Assembly (NCBI GenBank): GCA_032718565.1
Contig: JAVGVS010000019.1
Coordinates: 1,057,146 to 1,121,145, forward strand
Length of the DNA: 64,000 nucleotides
Reading direction: 5' to 3'
From: Distichodus sexfasciatus
Taxonomy: Eukaryota > Chordata > Actinopteri > Characiformes > Distichodontidae
The notes under the pieces are model-generated. The model had not been told where the DNA came from and ran no database searches. It was given only the letters and a program-made list of their open reading frames with translations. A program made the translations under genes and the position numbers. Of the stretch, positions 34,292 to 46,787 are shown piece after piece; the stretch's first letter is position 1, and every line of letters starts with the position of its first letter.

Positions 34292-36223
34292 CGTGGTTAT
34301 GGGGGAATGTGGAAAGTGTGGATTTGAATTTTCTCTTTGCATTTACCAAATTTACCAGATTGTGCTGATGTTTGCTCTTTTTTTACCTTTTTGGGTTAAT
34401 TCTGACCATGAGCTTTTTTGGGGGAATTTTACTTCTTTTATGTGGTTTTATATTAATATGATTACTGTTATAATTAATAACCATTAAATGACAATGTTGT
34501 ATACTGGAACTATTACATGGTAGTCATTACAAGTTGTCATACTGAATGTGTTGCTTAGAAGTGTAGATGTAACAGATCAGATCATAGTTAATTCTTCAGG
34601 TTATTATCTCTGTCAACTTGTACCTCTCTCTCACTCACACAAATAAAACTGCACAAAAAATAGTTCTCATGTCATGTCAATAACTGGGCTATGCATTGTG
34701 CAGGCTGCTTCTAAAACTGCACCACACATTCATTAAAATTATTACATGAAAATACACTGGGAGAAATGGCTTTTAAGTCACCAAGTGATGTTTCACCTAG
34801 AATTCATACAGTATATATCATTGTCATACTTAAAAATTCCATGCAAATCCTAGCAATCCAAGAATCTGCAACATGCCTCTAGTTCTGACGAGGTGCCATG
34901 TCCTCAACACTAACAATCACATATTGATATGGGCCCATGATAACAGCCTCTTCTTTCTGAACACACAGAATTCAAACACCAGCCTTCAGTGCAATTTAAC
35001 ATCAAATGTAAATGTCAGACAAAACTCGAAATAGTCTAAAATATGTTAACAGTTACTTTATAAAATCATAATATACAGTAATACTTCTTAAAATGTATCT
35101 CATTTTAAAGAAGCTTTAATACTGTGGTTTAAATTAAAATCCTGTGACCCCACCTGAAACCACAAGCTAAAACCCATAAAGTAGCTGGAGCGCTGAAACA
35201 TAATCAACAGCTAATATCTAACTGAAACACTGGAGTATAAAAGATGCAAACAAATGTACAGTACTGTGCAAAAGCTTTAGGCAGGTGTGAAAAAATGCTG
35301 TAAACAAAGAATGCTGTCAAAAATGGAAGTGTTAATCATTTATTTCGATCAATCAACAAAATGCAGTGAATGAACAAAAGAGAAATCTAAATCAGATCAA
35401 TATTTGGTGTGACCAACAAAAACAGCATCAATTCTTCTAGGTACACTTGCACACAGTTTTTGAAGGAACTCGGCTGGTAGGTTGTTCCAAACATCTTGGA
35501 GAACTAACCACAGATCTATAATCCTATAATTCTACAAAATAATATAATGACTACAAAATAATATAATGACTATAATCCTACAAAATAATATAATGACTAT
35601 AATCCTACAAAATCCCTGACTTTGTGCAAGTGTACCTATAAGAATTGATGCTGGTTTGAAGGCAAAAGGTAGTAACAGCAAATATTGATTTGATTTAGAT
35701 TTTTCTTTTGTTCGCTCACTTTGCATTTTGTAAATTGATAAAAATAAACAATCATTATTTATATTTCTGAAAGCATTCTTTGTTTACAGCATTTTTTCAC
35801 ACCTGCCTAAAACTTTTGCACAGTACTGTATAAATTGTAGAAAACAGTGCAATGTGAAAAAGTGCTTTTGAATGTGCATTTAAACAGAATTTAAATAAGT
35901 TTACACATTTAACTGACTTTTTTGTTTATTTTTGATATCTCAGTAATGTTTTACATGTACTGAGAACTGATTAAGTTTGTTAAGAAGGTAGCATCTTTAA
36001 ACAACCCTTTTGTAATCGTCTCCCTTCCACAGAAAAAACACAAACCGATATGTCAGTTGTTCATTCTTTTCTTCTTTACTCAGTTGCAACCACAAGTTGA
36101 CAATAATGAAGGCGTAAAAAAGTTCTCCAGATATGACTACAAATCAAAATAATCAGAAACTTAAAATAATAAAAATTTGTACAATCCCAAATGCTTCCAC
36201 CGCATGTTAAAGTAAGTACAATT
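34292..36223. other. Converging 3' ends of the TCAF gene and ilkap
   Basis: The 3' UTR of the plus-strand TCAF gene probably runs to near 34500 (candidate signal ATTAAA at 34484) or 34650 (AATAAA at 34642). The ilkap 3' UTR occupies the part nearest 36223. A Tc1-like MITE lies between them (35259-35828). I see nothing else here. Confidence 0.5.
35259..35828. mobile_element. Tc1/mariner-type MITE with about 55-bp terminal inverted repeats
   Basis: The element starts CAGTACTGTGCAAAAGC and ends GCACAGTACTG, each flanked by TA (35257-35258 and 35829-35830), the target site of this superfamily. The shared terminal block goes on through GGCAGGTGTGAAAAAATGCTG and CAAAGAATGCT with few mismatches. 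The interior repeats AATAATATAATGACTATAATCCTAC and has no transposase frame. Confidence 0.85.
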
Positions 36224-36967
36224 TCAAGACTCAATTGAAATGAGAACGACCGTGACGTTGTCAGCAGAGCCTCGTCTCACTGCCTCAGTAGCCAGCCGCT
36301 GACACGCAGCCTCATAGCATCCACGTTCCGCACCATCCACAGACTCATCCTAAAAGGCAAAAAGAAAATGACATGAATATATCATCAATAAAACGGTTTA
36401 AAAGGGGGAGAAGCATAATATTAAGCACTCATTTTAATGCCATATCAAGTGGAAATAATATTACAGCATGAGCTTAGTATAAGAAATTATATTTAGATTT
36501 TGCATTACAGCGGCACATTTTTACATTCAGCTTTACTGACAGGAACAAAATTAGCCTGAAAAAAGTGAAGTAAAACTAACTAACAGTTTTTCCAGAATAA
36601 GATCATAATGCTTCCTTCTTTTTTTTTTTTAACCTACCTTTAAGATTCCGTCGACAAACTGAACAGCCTCCTCTGGAGAGAACACTTTGAAAAGTCCATC
36701 ACATGCCACAATCACAAACCTTATGACGAGACAACAAACCAAACAAAAAGGGAGAATGACCACCCTCAACGCAAGGCAAATGGAAGGGAAAAGCTCAGGT
36801 CATTTAGAATGTCGTGTGTGTGCTTATCTCACTTGTCTTTACTGGAAAGTTGGCAGCGTCGTAGGTCTGGGGTAGAAATCACTCCACATCTTTTATACTG
36901 ACCATCACCTATAGAGCGAGACACCTCCAACACGCCCAACACACGGCCATCTCTACACATACACGCG

Positions 36968-37003
<36 letters not shown>

Positions 37004-40000
37004 AAAACAATTGGCCAATATTTATAATAAGAATTATAGGTTATTTTCTTAAGTTTGAAGAAAGTTAAGACATTTCATGAGAATAACGTACAAAAAAATT
37101 GGGCTCTTCAGCAGATTCTATTCTTACCTGGGAATAAATCTTAAATTAGAAAATGTTAGAAAAGAACAGTTCATGAATGAGGCCCAATGAATTCAGGCTA
37201 GTTCAGTCCTTTCTGGCAAAACACATGCTGCCCAGTAGTCTCTGCCCCTACAAACCTGACGGTGCCTCCTGCTCGCTGTATCCTCATACGCTCCTCATAC
37301 ACTGTGGGATTGTGCTCTTTACTGAGAGCCAAAGTCACACAACTCTCCTTTTCATCAGCTTCACCCTGTTCCACACGACACAGCACTGCCTGGAACAAAC
37401 ATTCAAGGCTTACACACTTCATACGTTTAAAGTTTTAGAATGGGAAATAATGGCACAGATCACATCAATATAGTTTAATGGTAATAGATCATTTATGAAA
37501 AATGCCTGATGATTTATCCACATGGTGTATTTTGCAGAGCACAACCAACATGGGAGTTTTAAAGTGAAGCACGTCAGACAAAGTTTTTCCTAGAACTTTA
37601 CAACGTATTTCCAGTGTAGTTGTTAGTTGTAGTTATTAAGTCTTCAAGAAGACAATGACATAAGAGTTGTTATTATTATAACTACTACTAAGTACAAATG
37701 TATAACCATGTGTATTTATGCTTTGATTAATGGAACTGAATTATTAAAATAATGCAAATCTGAGTTCACTTGTGCCCTCTGCTGGACAAGCTATGCAGTT
37801 ACACCATAATTTATTAACCATTAATGTGCAACTTGCTCACATCAACCTGACTTTGTTTCATATTCAAGCTTAATAATTACTTTGTTTGTAAAAGCATAAA
37901 TCCTGCCTATAGCGTCCTCATATAAAGCTTCTATCCTCCTTGTATGTCTTCAAAGAACTTGATAAACGCATAAGAAGTTTTTAGATTAATTTTTACAAAG
38001 ACCAGTGTCAAAAGTAAAATGGTAACTTCTAAAACTTTTCAGTTTTTCTAAAGCTTGTTCTTGCTTGCTGGAGAATTCAATAGTACTCACTCTGCTATCT
38101 CCCAGGCTGGCTACATACAGAACGTCATCAACAACCAGTACACATGTTGCCGTGGAACCATCTTTCCATGCCGGCTTCCTGTTAACACACAGACATGAAG
38201 CAAACAGGTAATGCTCACACACACACACACACACACCATGTTACCACTACAATAATCAATAAGAGATGTATATTAGACTGATCACATGCTGCCATCTAGA
38301 GGCATGTTGTGGGACACCTGTTCAAGTTGGGGGTTGTCTTCTGGGTCTGGTGTGAAAAAATAAAGCGGCACATTGCACTGGCTTACTACGCGGTCTGTGT
38401 TCTTTAATGTTACCCGTGTCGTATACGTAGGGGAAAATACACACGAGGATATGTGTTGCTCGAACCACCAGAATGCGTGATAGCTTTTTCCCACAAGCCA
38501 TCAGACTCTTAAACACACTTCCTGCCCTCACACTTCCCCCCCACACACACACACCCGGACTGTGAACTAACTGACCCTGCTGCACCTCTGCACTTTACAC
38601 ATCACCATCACTGTGATGCACATGCTGCTATACATACCTTCTCATTCATGTTGCACTGACAATGTCTCCAGAAAGATGTAATTCCTCCTCAAATGACTGT
38701 TACTACAACACTGCTGTAATCATTTTTGCACTGCCGCTACTTATTTGCACAACCGTTGAACATTGAATGTATATATCACTGGTCACTTTTTAACTGTTTC
38801 TACACAATATTTTTGAAAAACATTGCACAGACCTTGGTTCTCCACTACTGTTAAAATATCTGCAAAACTTAAATGTTAGTCACACTTTTTTTACTGTTTC
38901 ATTAAAAGACTGGATATAGACTTTTTCATATTGAAACTGTATCTAACCTCCTGCACATCCAGTGTCAATGTCAGCTTCCACTTCTGTAGGAAATACTGCA
39001 TCCAAACTGTCTGTCCTCTACCTCTATTTCCAGTTCTAGTTTAAAGTTATATTTAATATTCTATTCCTAGTTTAAAATGTATATTTTTGTATTCTATTTA
39101 TATACTGTTTATTCTGTGTGCCTTATTTGTTCTTTGTCCTTTATTTCCTATTGCACTGAAAAACTGGAGCCATGTCGTCTCGTCTCTCTGTATATCTGTA
39201 CAGTTGTATATAGCAGATATGACAATAAAGTTTACTTTGACTTTGCTAAAGTTAAGATCATTTTCTTCAGCAAAAAATGTTGAAAAAAATGTATTAGAAA
39301 AAAACCCAAGAATGTGTGACAATTTAAGGATAAATTAATCATTAAAACTAGTAATACAGACAAGATGCGCCTTTTATGAAGACAAAAGCTTGCAGAGAAT
39401 TACACTGACAACAAGAGAACACAGTTTTTGAACTTTTAGTTGCTCAACACAACATGTCAAATGTTCTTTAGTGACTTATTTTGGTTTTATCCTGTAAAGC
39501 TTTGCTTGGAGACAAAATAAAGTGTATTTACACTTTCTAAAATTATTTGCTGTTGAAATACTAAATGTACTATATGACCACAAATTCACAAAAAATAAGC
39601 ACTGGCTCTCACTGGCTGGAAGCCTTCTTCAGAAAGTCCTCATCTGTCTGCCGAAAAGAGTCCAGCAGGCATTTCTTCACCAACCGGTCGAGATTCTCTA
39701 CCTCTCCTAGGGGGATGCAAGACAGTAATTAATTTACACACTGCTTAGCAAATAAACAAAACATACAAAGATTTAATACCATGATTGCATCAAAAATGCT
39801 CTGTTATTAGGATTACTGCAGTATTGTTAATACTGTGAAAGTGTTCAAGTAGTACTGATATACAAAACTGAAATGTCAAGTCATCAAATTTTATATTAAA
39901 AAACCACAATTAAAATTAGCTGAGTTATGCACTTTCTGTTTGCACAAAAAATTTAATAACCAATATCATAGACAAACATATGAAACATAAACCCACATTT

Positions 40001-42222
40001 TAGGCAGCACATGTGAGCCTGCGTCTGGGAGACTGTTGCCAAGATAAGTGTGACCAGTCTTATTTTCTCCCAGAAAACACAGAAAAATAACAACTTACAA
40101 AAATGAAGCAAAACACAAAAGTGGGACTAACACCAGACAGAGACAAAGGTTTTATTTAAGGGGCTTTTATAGGCGACATGTGATGAGGCAAAGGGGAAAA
40201 AGACTAGTCAGAATTCAGAGAAAATTGAACTGCTCACCGGCAATGACGGCTGGCCACTACTGTTCATTAATGAAACTTACTTCACTTATTCAATTACTCA
40301 AAAAATCAAATTAATAAAGGATAGAATACTCAATTGCATGCCCAAATAAAGCCTGAGGTGTATAAGTATGGAGCAGGTATGATTTTACCTTTGGGGAATT
40401 TGCTGATCAATGTGCGATGCAGATTTTCTGCAGCAAACTGTGATGCTCGAGCTCCTCCATGTCCATCAAACACAGCAAAATATGACAACCTTGACCTAAA
40501 CACCCAAATGTTCCAGTCAAATGCATATAATAAAAACATACTTCACACACAAAAAAAAACACTACCCACACTTGAGATGGAAGTGACTGCATGGACGAGG
40601 TCAGGTCTGGTAGTAGCACATGTGCGTCCTGCATCTCCTCTCGTTCTCCGCGTCGTGCTGCCACATATCCTTTTACTTTTACCAAACCTACAATGGCAAA
40701 TTAAAAAAAATTATCTCTCAGTGTTGCAAAAAACGCACACAGTAAATGTTCGTTTTCATACAGTGTGTGTGCAAATGCTGAAAACCTTTACAAACTTTCT
40801 TTTCTGGCTTATTCTTTTCGTCCACCTGTGTGTCCTCCAAATCCTGTTTCCTCTTCTCTCCTCGGTCTTGGGGAGGCTGCTTATCTTCATTCCCTGGACC
40901 TAGTTACACAACATAAATTAAAAATCAAACAACCTGCAAAACTGCTTTCACAATCTGGGATTTACCTGTGAAGAAAGAGAGGGAGATTCTTGATTGCTGC
41001 TATTTGCGTTGCAACACTGTCTTCTGAAGTAGCTCTTACTCTAGAAAAGGTTAAAGGGTCACAAGCCAACCGACCTATCATGTTAACACTTGTTTTGCAG
41101 CTTTTAAATGACCATGTCTTCAGTTAAATAAGAAGCTTGGAAGTTGTCTTTTCATATATGTGAAGTGTAACTCCCCAATTAAAATCCCCTGTAACTGTAA
41201 CATCTTTCACCCCTGTTTAAAGGTTGCAATGTGGTCCTAGGAGTCCCAATACTGTATTCAGTATATAATGACAAGAAATCTCACACGAATCTGCTTGCAT
41301 ATACATAAGAGACAGATCTTCAAAATAAGAGAAAGACCTAAAGGTTGGCATGTGGAACAGAATATCATCTCTACAGGACATTAATATCATAAGATACAGG
41401 ACTACAGCAACTAAGATCATGGTTTCATCAATAAGTATCTGTTTTACCTGCTGAAATCAGGAAAACTGTAAAAAATCAAGCATTAACACCAACACAGAGA
41501 GACTGAGGAGAGGCTTCAACTCTCAGCTCTTAAAACTTGTAACTCAAGATATTTTTCAGTAACACAAACTGAATTCCTCACAAATCCATCTTAGGACAGT
41601 GATCATCCCACACGATATTATATAAGTATAAGCAGGTATATATGTCAGTACAGGTTAAATTTGAAGAATTATTTAGGTGACAAATAATGAATTTTGAGGA
41701 AAGTGCTCTGTTACAATCAGTCAGAGAAACTAAGTGCCCATTGACGTCACTACAGTAAGGAAATGGAGAGAGCTATTCAGTGTTGGCTGATGATGAAGTC
41801 TGTTACAGCCTGCTGTTATTCTGCTTGTTTGGACTATAATCGGAAATAAAAACCTAGGTATGAACATTAAAATCTTCCCCAAACACTCGTACATCGGCCT
41901 TACCATGAATTTTAACAAGCTCGATTTTTTTTTTTTCCTCATGCGGTATTAGCTATTGTTTGCCTACCAATTTATAGTATGCTGTAAGCTTAACAATGCA
42001 TGCACGTGTTGCAAAATGTTGAGCTAAAACTGTAAAATGTCCAAAACTTTTGTCCCTCGCTGGGATAAACGACCCAAAGAGCAGATTTACGGCAGTAAAC
42101 TTCACCAGGGCTGCTCCTTGCATTGGCTCATGTGAACACGGTCTGGCACAAGCTAATGCGAACTTACCGCAGCTAGCGCTACTGATATTGGTCGGAGCAG
42201 GCAGATCATCAAATAAATCCAT
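36224..42222 (-). CDS. ilkap: Integrin-linked kinase-associated serine/threonine phosphatase (PP2C family)
   Basis: Exons in transcript order: 42168-42222 (MDLFDDLPAPTN, matching the ILKAP start MDLFGDLPEP), a tentative exon 40966-41038, then 40786-40899, 40570-40687, 40389-40495, 39613-39706, 38091-38178, 37256-37389, 36833-36952, 36638-36719 and 36224-36349. From 40899 onward all junctions are in phase. The PP2C metal-binding and catalytic motifs appear in order: GEREEMQDAH, YFAVFDGHGG, DGSTATCVL, SLGDSR, LSKEHNPT, DGRVLGVLEVSRSIGDG, ACDGLFKVF and RGSADNVTVV. ILKAP binds integrin-linked kinase and dampens its GSK3/Wnt output. The tentative second exon has SVATQIAAIK, like human SLATSISQMV, but does not join in frame to either neighbour's simplest splice. 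An exon may be missed there. Confidence 0.9.
37036..37192. mobile_element. MITE fragment in an ilkap intron
   Basis: It contains AAGTTAAGACATTTCATGAG and GGGCTCTTCAGCAG and ends GTTCATGAATGAGGCCCAATG. The same blocks occur at 4830-5058, and the terminus recurs inverted at 33257. A (CA)n microsatellite lies at 36973-36999, before it. Confidence 0.5.
38330..39245 (+). mobile_element. 5'-truncated non-LTR retrotransposon tail
   Basis: 38460-38560 translates to the reverse-transcriptase C-terminal tail (RMRDSFFPQAIRLLNTLPALTL), then a stop. An A/T-rich 3' UTR follows, ending GTCTCGTCTCTCTGTATATC...ACAATAAAGTTTACTTTGACTTTG. That 3' end is present again at 57100-57212 and 57830-57925. It lies in ilkap intron sequence on the opposite strand to the gene. 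Confidence 0.75.
41204..41640. repeat. Duplicated segment, copy 1 (ilkap intron 1)
   Basis: CTTTCACCCCTGTTTAAAGGTT at 41204-41225 and the block 41266-41640 are nearly identical to 42451-42472 and 43217-43590. The shared landmarks keep their order (GCTTGCATATACATAAGAG, GGACAGTGATCATCCC, TATATAAGTATAAGCAGG). Confidence 0.9.
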
Positions 42223-42450
42223 TTCGGAAAACTGAAATGCAGTAAAATATGACTTCACGGGGAACTAAACATGTAGCATATGAGTCCGCTTCATGGGTAA
42301 ACACACGACGTTGCTGAACGCCTCCCTGCTTCCTTTACATAAAAGACCCGTTTCCACACTGGATGTTCGTTGAAGCTCAGCAGCGCCCTCACCTGACAGT
42401 CGGCGGTAGCGGCCAACGCGGGAACGGGAGAATTAGACCACGCACATTTT

Positions 42451-43591
42451 CTTTCACCCCTGTTTAAAGGTTACAAGTGAATACAAGTGAAAGTCGTACA
42501 GTTAAATTTTTACTTAAGTCAAAGTACTGAAGTACTTGTTTTAAAAAATACTTAAGTATTAAAAGTACATCTTCTTTCACCACAATGCTGCATTATTGCC
42601 ACAACACTTACAATGCCTAATGCCTCTGACTAGCTTGTAGAAGCTGTAGAATAAGGAACTGGTACAATGTTACAGAATGAAACACAACCTCAACTGATAA
42701 AGAAAACCAGGCATTAGTTTATTTTATTAATTAGTTGTAAGACACACACCAATCAGGAGGACAGTGCAACAGCCGTAAATGCATAAAATCAACATTCCAA
42801 CCTGCGTAAAACCTAGCTCTACACCTCTAGCTTCATGACTTTCCAACAGCAACAATGTTTTAATCAAGACAGAAAACAGCAGAACTGTCTGAACTTGGTT
42901 TTATAGTTCCAGTCTACAGGCGTGATGTAACCCTACTGATTACTGATAGACTGTCACCTGCCAAACAACCAGTCACCTTTTAGAAAAGGTGGAATAACGT
43001 TTGCTTTATCCATAAATTTGAAAGTAACGAGTAACGAGAACCTTGATAGAAATGTAGTGAAGTAAAAAGTACAGTATTTGTCTTACAAATATAGTGAAGT
43101 GGAAGTCATAAGTTTCCAAATAAAATACTACTCAAGTGAAGTACAGATACTCAAAAACTCTACTTAAGTACAGTACTCAAGTAAATTTACTTAGTTACTG
43201 TCCACCTCTGTATATGATGATAAGAAATCTCACACGAATCTGCTTGCATATACATAAGAGACAGATCTTCAAAATCAGAGAAAGACCTAAAGGTTGGCAT
43301 GTGGAACAGAATATCATCTCTACAGGACATTAATATCATAAGATACAGGACTACAGTAACTAAGATCATGGTTTCATCAATAAGTATCTTGTTTTACCTG
43401 CTGAATTCAGGAAAACTGTAAAAAATAAGCATTAACACCAACACAGAGAGACTGAGGAGAGGCTTCAACTCTCAGCTCTTAAAACTTGTAACTCAAGATA
43501 TTTTTCAGTAACACAAACTGAATTCCTCACAAATCCATCTTAGGACAGTGATCATCCCTCATGATATTATATAAGTATAAGCAGGTATACT
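42451..43591. repeat. Duplicated segment, copy 2 (upstream of ilkap), interrupted
   Basis: This is the second copy of 41204-41640, lying just upstream of the ilkap start. It is split by an inserted transposon at about 42473-43210, and another transposon (43612-44202) lies at its far end. Confidence 0.85.
42473..43210. mobile_element. Transposon inserted in duplication copy 2
   Basis: The right end reads AAATTTACTTAGTTACTGTCCACCTCTG, inverse CAGAGGTGGACAGTAACTAAG, a very common fish DNA-transposon terminus. The left part holds TTACTTAAGTCAAAGTACTGAAGTAC, the loosely matching opposite end. No transposase frame is visible. Confidence 0.65.
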
Positions 43592-43611
43592 TATATAATA
43601 TCTCTGCAACC

Positions 43612-44202
43612 CAGGCCCGGCCCTAACAAATTTGGAGCCCTAGGCAAGATTTTAGGTGGCGCCCCCTTGCATCGCAGTAAATTCCACTGCTAGTGTGCAT
43701 ATACTCACAAGAAACTGAATAGCTTTGTCTTAGACATTCTTTTATTTAAATAAACCAATAGCACATTCAAAAATACTTAGAAAGAAATACAAAAAATATG
43801 AACCGAATATATGAAATACTATATAAATTGCTTAAAGTATTAGATTTAAATATTCCCAAAATAAAAAGTGACATAACTTAAATTATAAATACAATATAAA
43901 TAAGGCAATGCACAAAAAATTACAAGGATTTAAATTAAAAATTTAACAAAAAGGTGATCTTACAAAGACCTCATAGGAAAGTTACGTATCATTATTATTA
44001 TTACTACTACTACTACTTAACAGGCTTTGCTAAGCAGGCAAATTCATGTGGGCTTGTTCTTTTCATATTAAGACACATTAACACCAACTAGTTTTAAGAA
44101 TAGTGGAATGTTACACTTTTCTTCTTCCTCCGTTTTTCCGCCCCCTGGATGGATGGCGCCCTTAGCATTTGCCTATATTGCCTATGCCATGGGCCGGCCC
44201 TG
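43612..44202. mobile_element. hAT-type element with exact 8-bp target-site duplication
   Basis: The element begins CAGGCCCGGCCCTA and ends CATGGGCCGGCCCTG, nearly perfect terminal inverted repeats. CTGCAACC is duplicated on both sides (43604-43611 and 44203-44210), and 8 bp is the hAT hallmark. The 591-bp interior has no coding frame, so this is a non-autonomous copy. Confidence 0.9.
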
Positions 44203-44449
44203 CTGCAACCTCAGCATTATCTCCCCCGCATCACGGAGATTTGATTTGAAACAAAGATTTCAGGTATCAGAGTTTTTTTAAAGGAAGAATTTTCTACAGT
44301 TTGTCACAAGGAAAATGTAACTTACCTCACTGTTGTTCTCCACAATATACAATTGGAGCCATGTTTTAGCCGATTATCCGAGAATCCTGATCATTTGCTA
44401 TGCAAACTTATTTTATAACAAAGACTAGACGACGGGGAGACATACACAG

Positions 44450-44815
44450 GTTTGCACCCTTAAGCTGGTAATGGGAAATATGAACTGCAACAGTGGATAG
44501 GATCAGGAATGAGTTCATCAGAGGGACAGCTCATGTTAGATGTTTTTGGAGATAAAGTCAGAGAGGCCAGACTGAGATGGTTTGGACATGTCCAGAGGAG
44601 AGACAATGAGTACATAGGTAGAAGGATGCTGAGGTTGGAGCCACCAGGCAGGAGGCTGAGAGGAAGACCAAAAAGGAGATTTATGGATGTGGTGAAAGAG
44701 GACATGAAGTTAGTTGGTGTGAGGGTAGAGGACGCAAAGGATAGGACTAAATGGAGACAGATGATTCGCCATGGCGACCCCTGAAGGGAAAAGTCGAAAG
44801 AGGAAGAAGAACAGG
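44450..44815 (+). mobile_element. Non-LTR retrotransposon 3' end with ORF tail
   Basis: 44509-44784 encodes 91 residues without a stop: REARLRWFGHVQRRDNEYIG, then RGRPKRRFMDVVKEDMKLVGV, then KWRQMIRHGDP. This is the usual C-terminal tail of fish LINE reverse transcriptases. A GAAGAAGAA-type 3' end follows. The catalytic domain is absent. Confidence 0.8.
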
Positions 44816-46787
44816 AGCCACACTCACTGCAGACTAACTGACTAAAAGAAAAATAACTGACAGATTAGTCGACTCAGAAAATAATTTATTGCAAATCCGT
44901 TGACCTGCCAGAATAAACCATATAACCATTTTATTGTACCTCAAGAGTAGTCCTAATTACTTATTTTTTCCTTTATTACTTTGTATGTGCCACATAACTA
45001 TCTTGAAAACATGAAGTAAATTCCCCACCGTCATCCCTGTTTTGCTTTAAGTCCATAGATCTCTGATGGCTAGATTAAGAGTAACAAAAACAATGGTAAC
45101 AAAAAGGCTATCGTCTCCAACTGGCCCAGAGATGCTGTAATTTTAAATAGATAATTCATTAAACAGAACATAAACTGTTCTGTAGTGAACTTGACCAAAC
45201 AAAACACTTGCTGACACAGAGCAGACTTTAATACAGAACTGTTCACTGTACATTAGGAATGTATTTACAGTCTTAGATATGAGCTACATAAAGAGAACAG
45301 AAATCAAGAACAAATAGCATATGTATTATGTTATAACTTATTAATAAATATCTGGCAGAAAGCACAGACACTGCTGGCTTGTAGCAGGACAAAATGAAGT
45401 CAAGACTTAAACACAATGCACACACCCATATAGCTGCAGTGTGAGCAGGTATCTTGTGGCGTCTCACACAAACAGAACTTATGATTTGACATTGCTGCAG
45501 TAGTGTTTACTGAACTGGCTATTTACTGATTTACAGTGAACAGAATAACAAAGGCTGAGATGTGTCTCAGCGAACCCAAAACCATTCATGTCCATGTCCA
45601 AAACCAATCACTATCCATTTTAGCCTCTAAATAAATTTGACAAGCTTTTAAATAAGCACATGACACTGAGGCTGGTCAAACACTGTAAAAAGAAAGTAAT
45701 AATAATAGTTTACTCTACCAAACTCAATTTGATCAAAAGGTGCAGATTTTTTATCAGTACCTAGAATAAAAACCACAATGGTAGGTGTTTTGTTGTGCTG
45801 AAAGCATGTGGTTTGCCTTCATGAGGATGAACTGGATGGTCCAAAGAATTATTCTGTTTAAACCTCTAGACTAAATCCCTCAGATTGTCTATATATGCCA
45901 CTTAACATCCAACAGCAATGAATAACTTTCCTAAGGGCAGTGCATTTTGGTGAACTCTTGGTCATCATAAGCTCCATACATACATTTTTTTGTACCTTTA
46001 TAAACAAGAAACATCTTGATAATGTTTAACAGTGATAACGTTTCCCTCAAATAATATTTGCGTTTAATCTTAATTCTGTATGATTTTTTTCCAAATCCCT
46101 GGTTATTTCACCATGTATTGTCTTCCGCCTTTTAGTAACACCAAGAGAAATATTAATCCCCCTCCTGAGTCTTGGTCGCTTAAGGTTTCTTCCTCATGAA
46201 CTCTGAGGTAGTTTCTTCCCTGCCACTGTTAGCCAAAACTTACATCTCATGGGATTAAACCCAGAAAATCTACTGTGACATTTTAAAACAAAATTGTTGG
46301 AAATGTACGTCTTGTGTGTAATACAAACCCCTGTATTAGAATTAAATATTTAGTATTATTAGTGTGATTGGGATTCAACATTCTGGCCTGGTGGGATCAA
46401 CAAAGATTAATCTCCTTCACACATCAATGCTGAACCACACCACACTGTGTAAAAGAAATCCCAGCTCTGATATGAGATTGGCGGAATAAGACATACTGCA
46501 GATGTCCAGTGAGTAAAGGCCTTTCGCTCACAGTCGTTCTCGGTCATTTTCAGTTTCTTAGTCCTTGTCCCACCTGATAATTTTGGTAGCCCTTTGTTAA
46601 CTGATGACCCTTAATTCTTCCCAGAGAGAGACAAACTCTCTCGCACACATACACACGAAAGGCAGCAGAGTAAGGTGTTCCTCCTGAATCTTGATGTCAG
46701 AGTTGTGATAAGGCACTGCGAAAAATCTAATGAGATTACTGCACTGGTTAATGGGTTGGGACTTTCGCAACTGCAGCTGCGATTCAT
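44816..46787 (-). other. dgkd: Probable dgkd 3' UTR and ilkap-dgkd spacer
   Basis: The sequence directly left of the dgkd stop is presumably its 3' UTR. It includes a common fish interspersed repeat at 46130-46265 (CTTGGTCGCTTAAGGTTTCTTCCTCATG...GTTTCTTCCCTGCCACTGTTAGCC). The end of the transcript is not evident, and 44816-45500 may be spacer. Confidence 0.45.

Noticed and set aside
40334..40903. 189-codon plus-strand frame over ilkap
   Set aside because: It runs across three ilkap exons and introns on the opposite strand; the minus-strand PP2C motifs explain the sequence.
41217..41420. Small frame repeated at 43187-43369
   Set aside because: It recurs only because the underlying DNA is duplicated; the peptide has no coding features.
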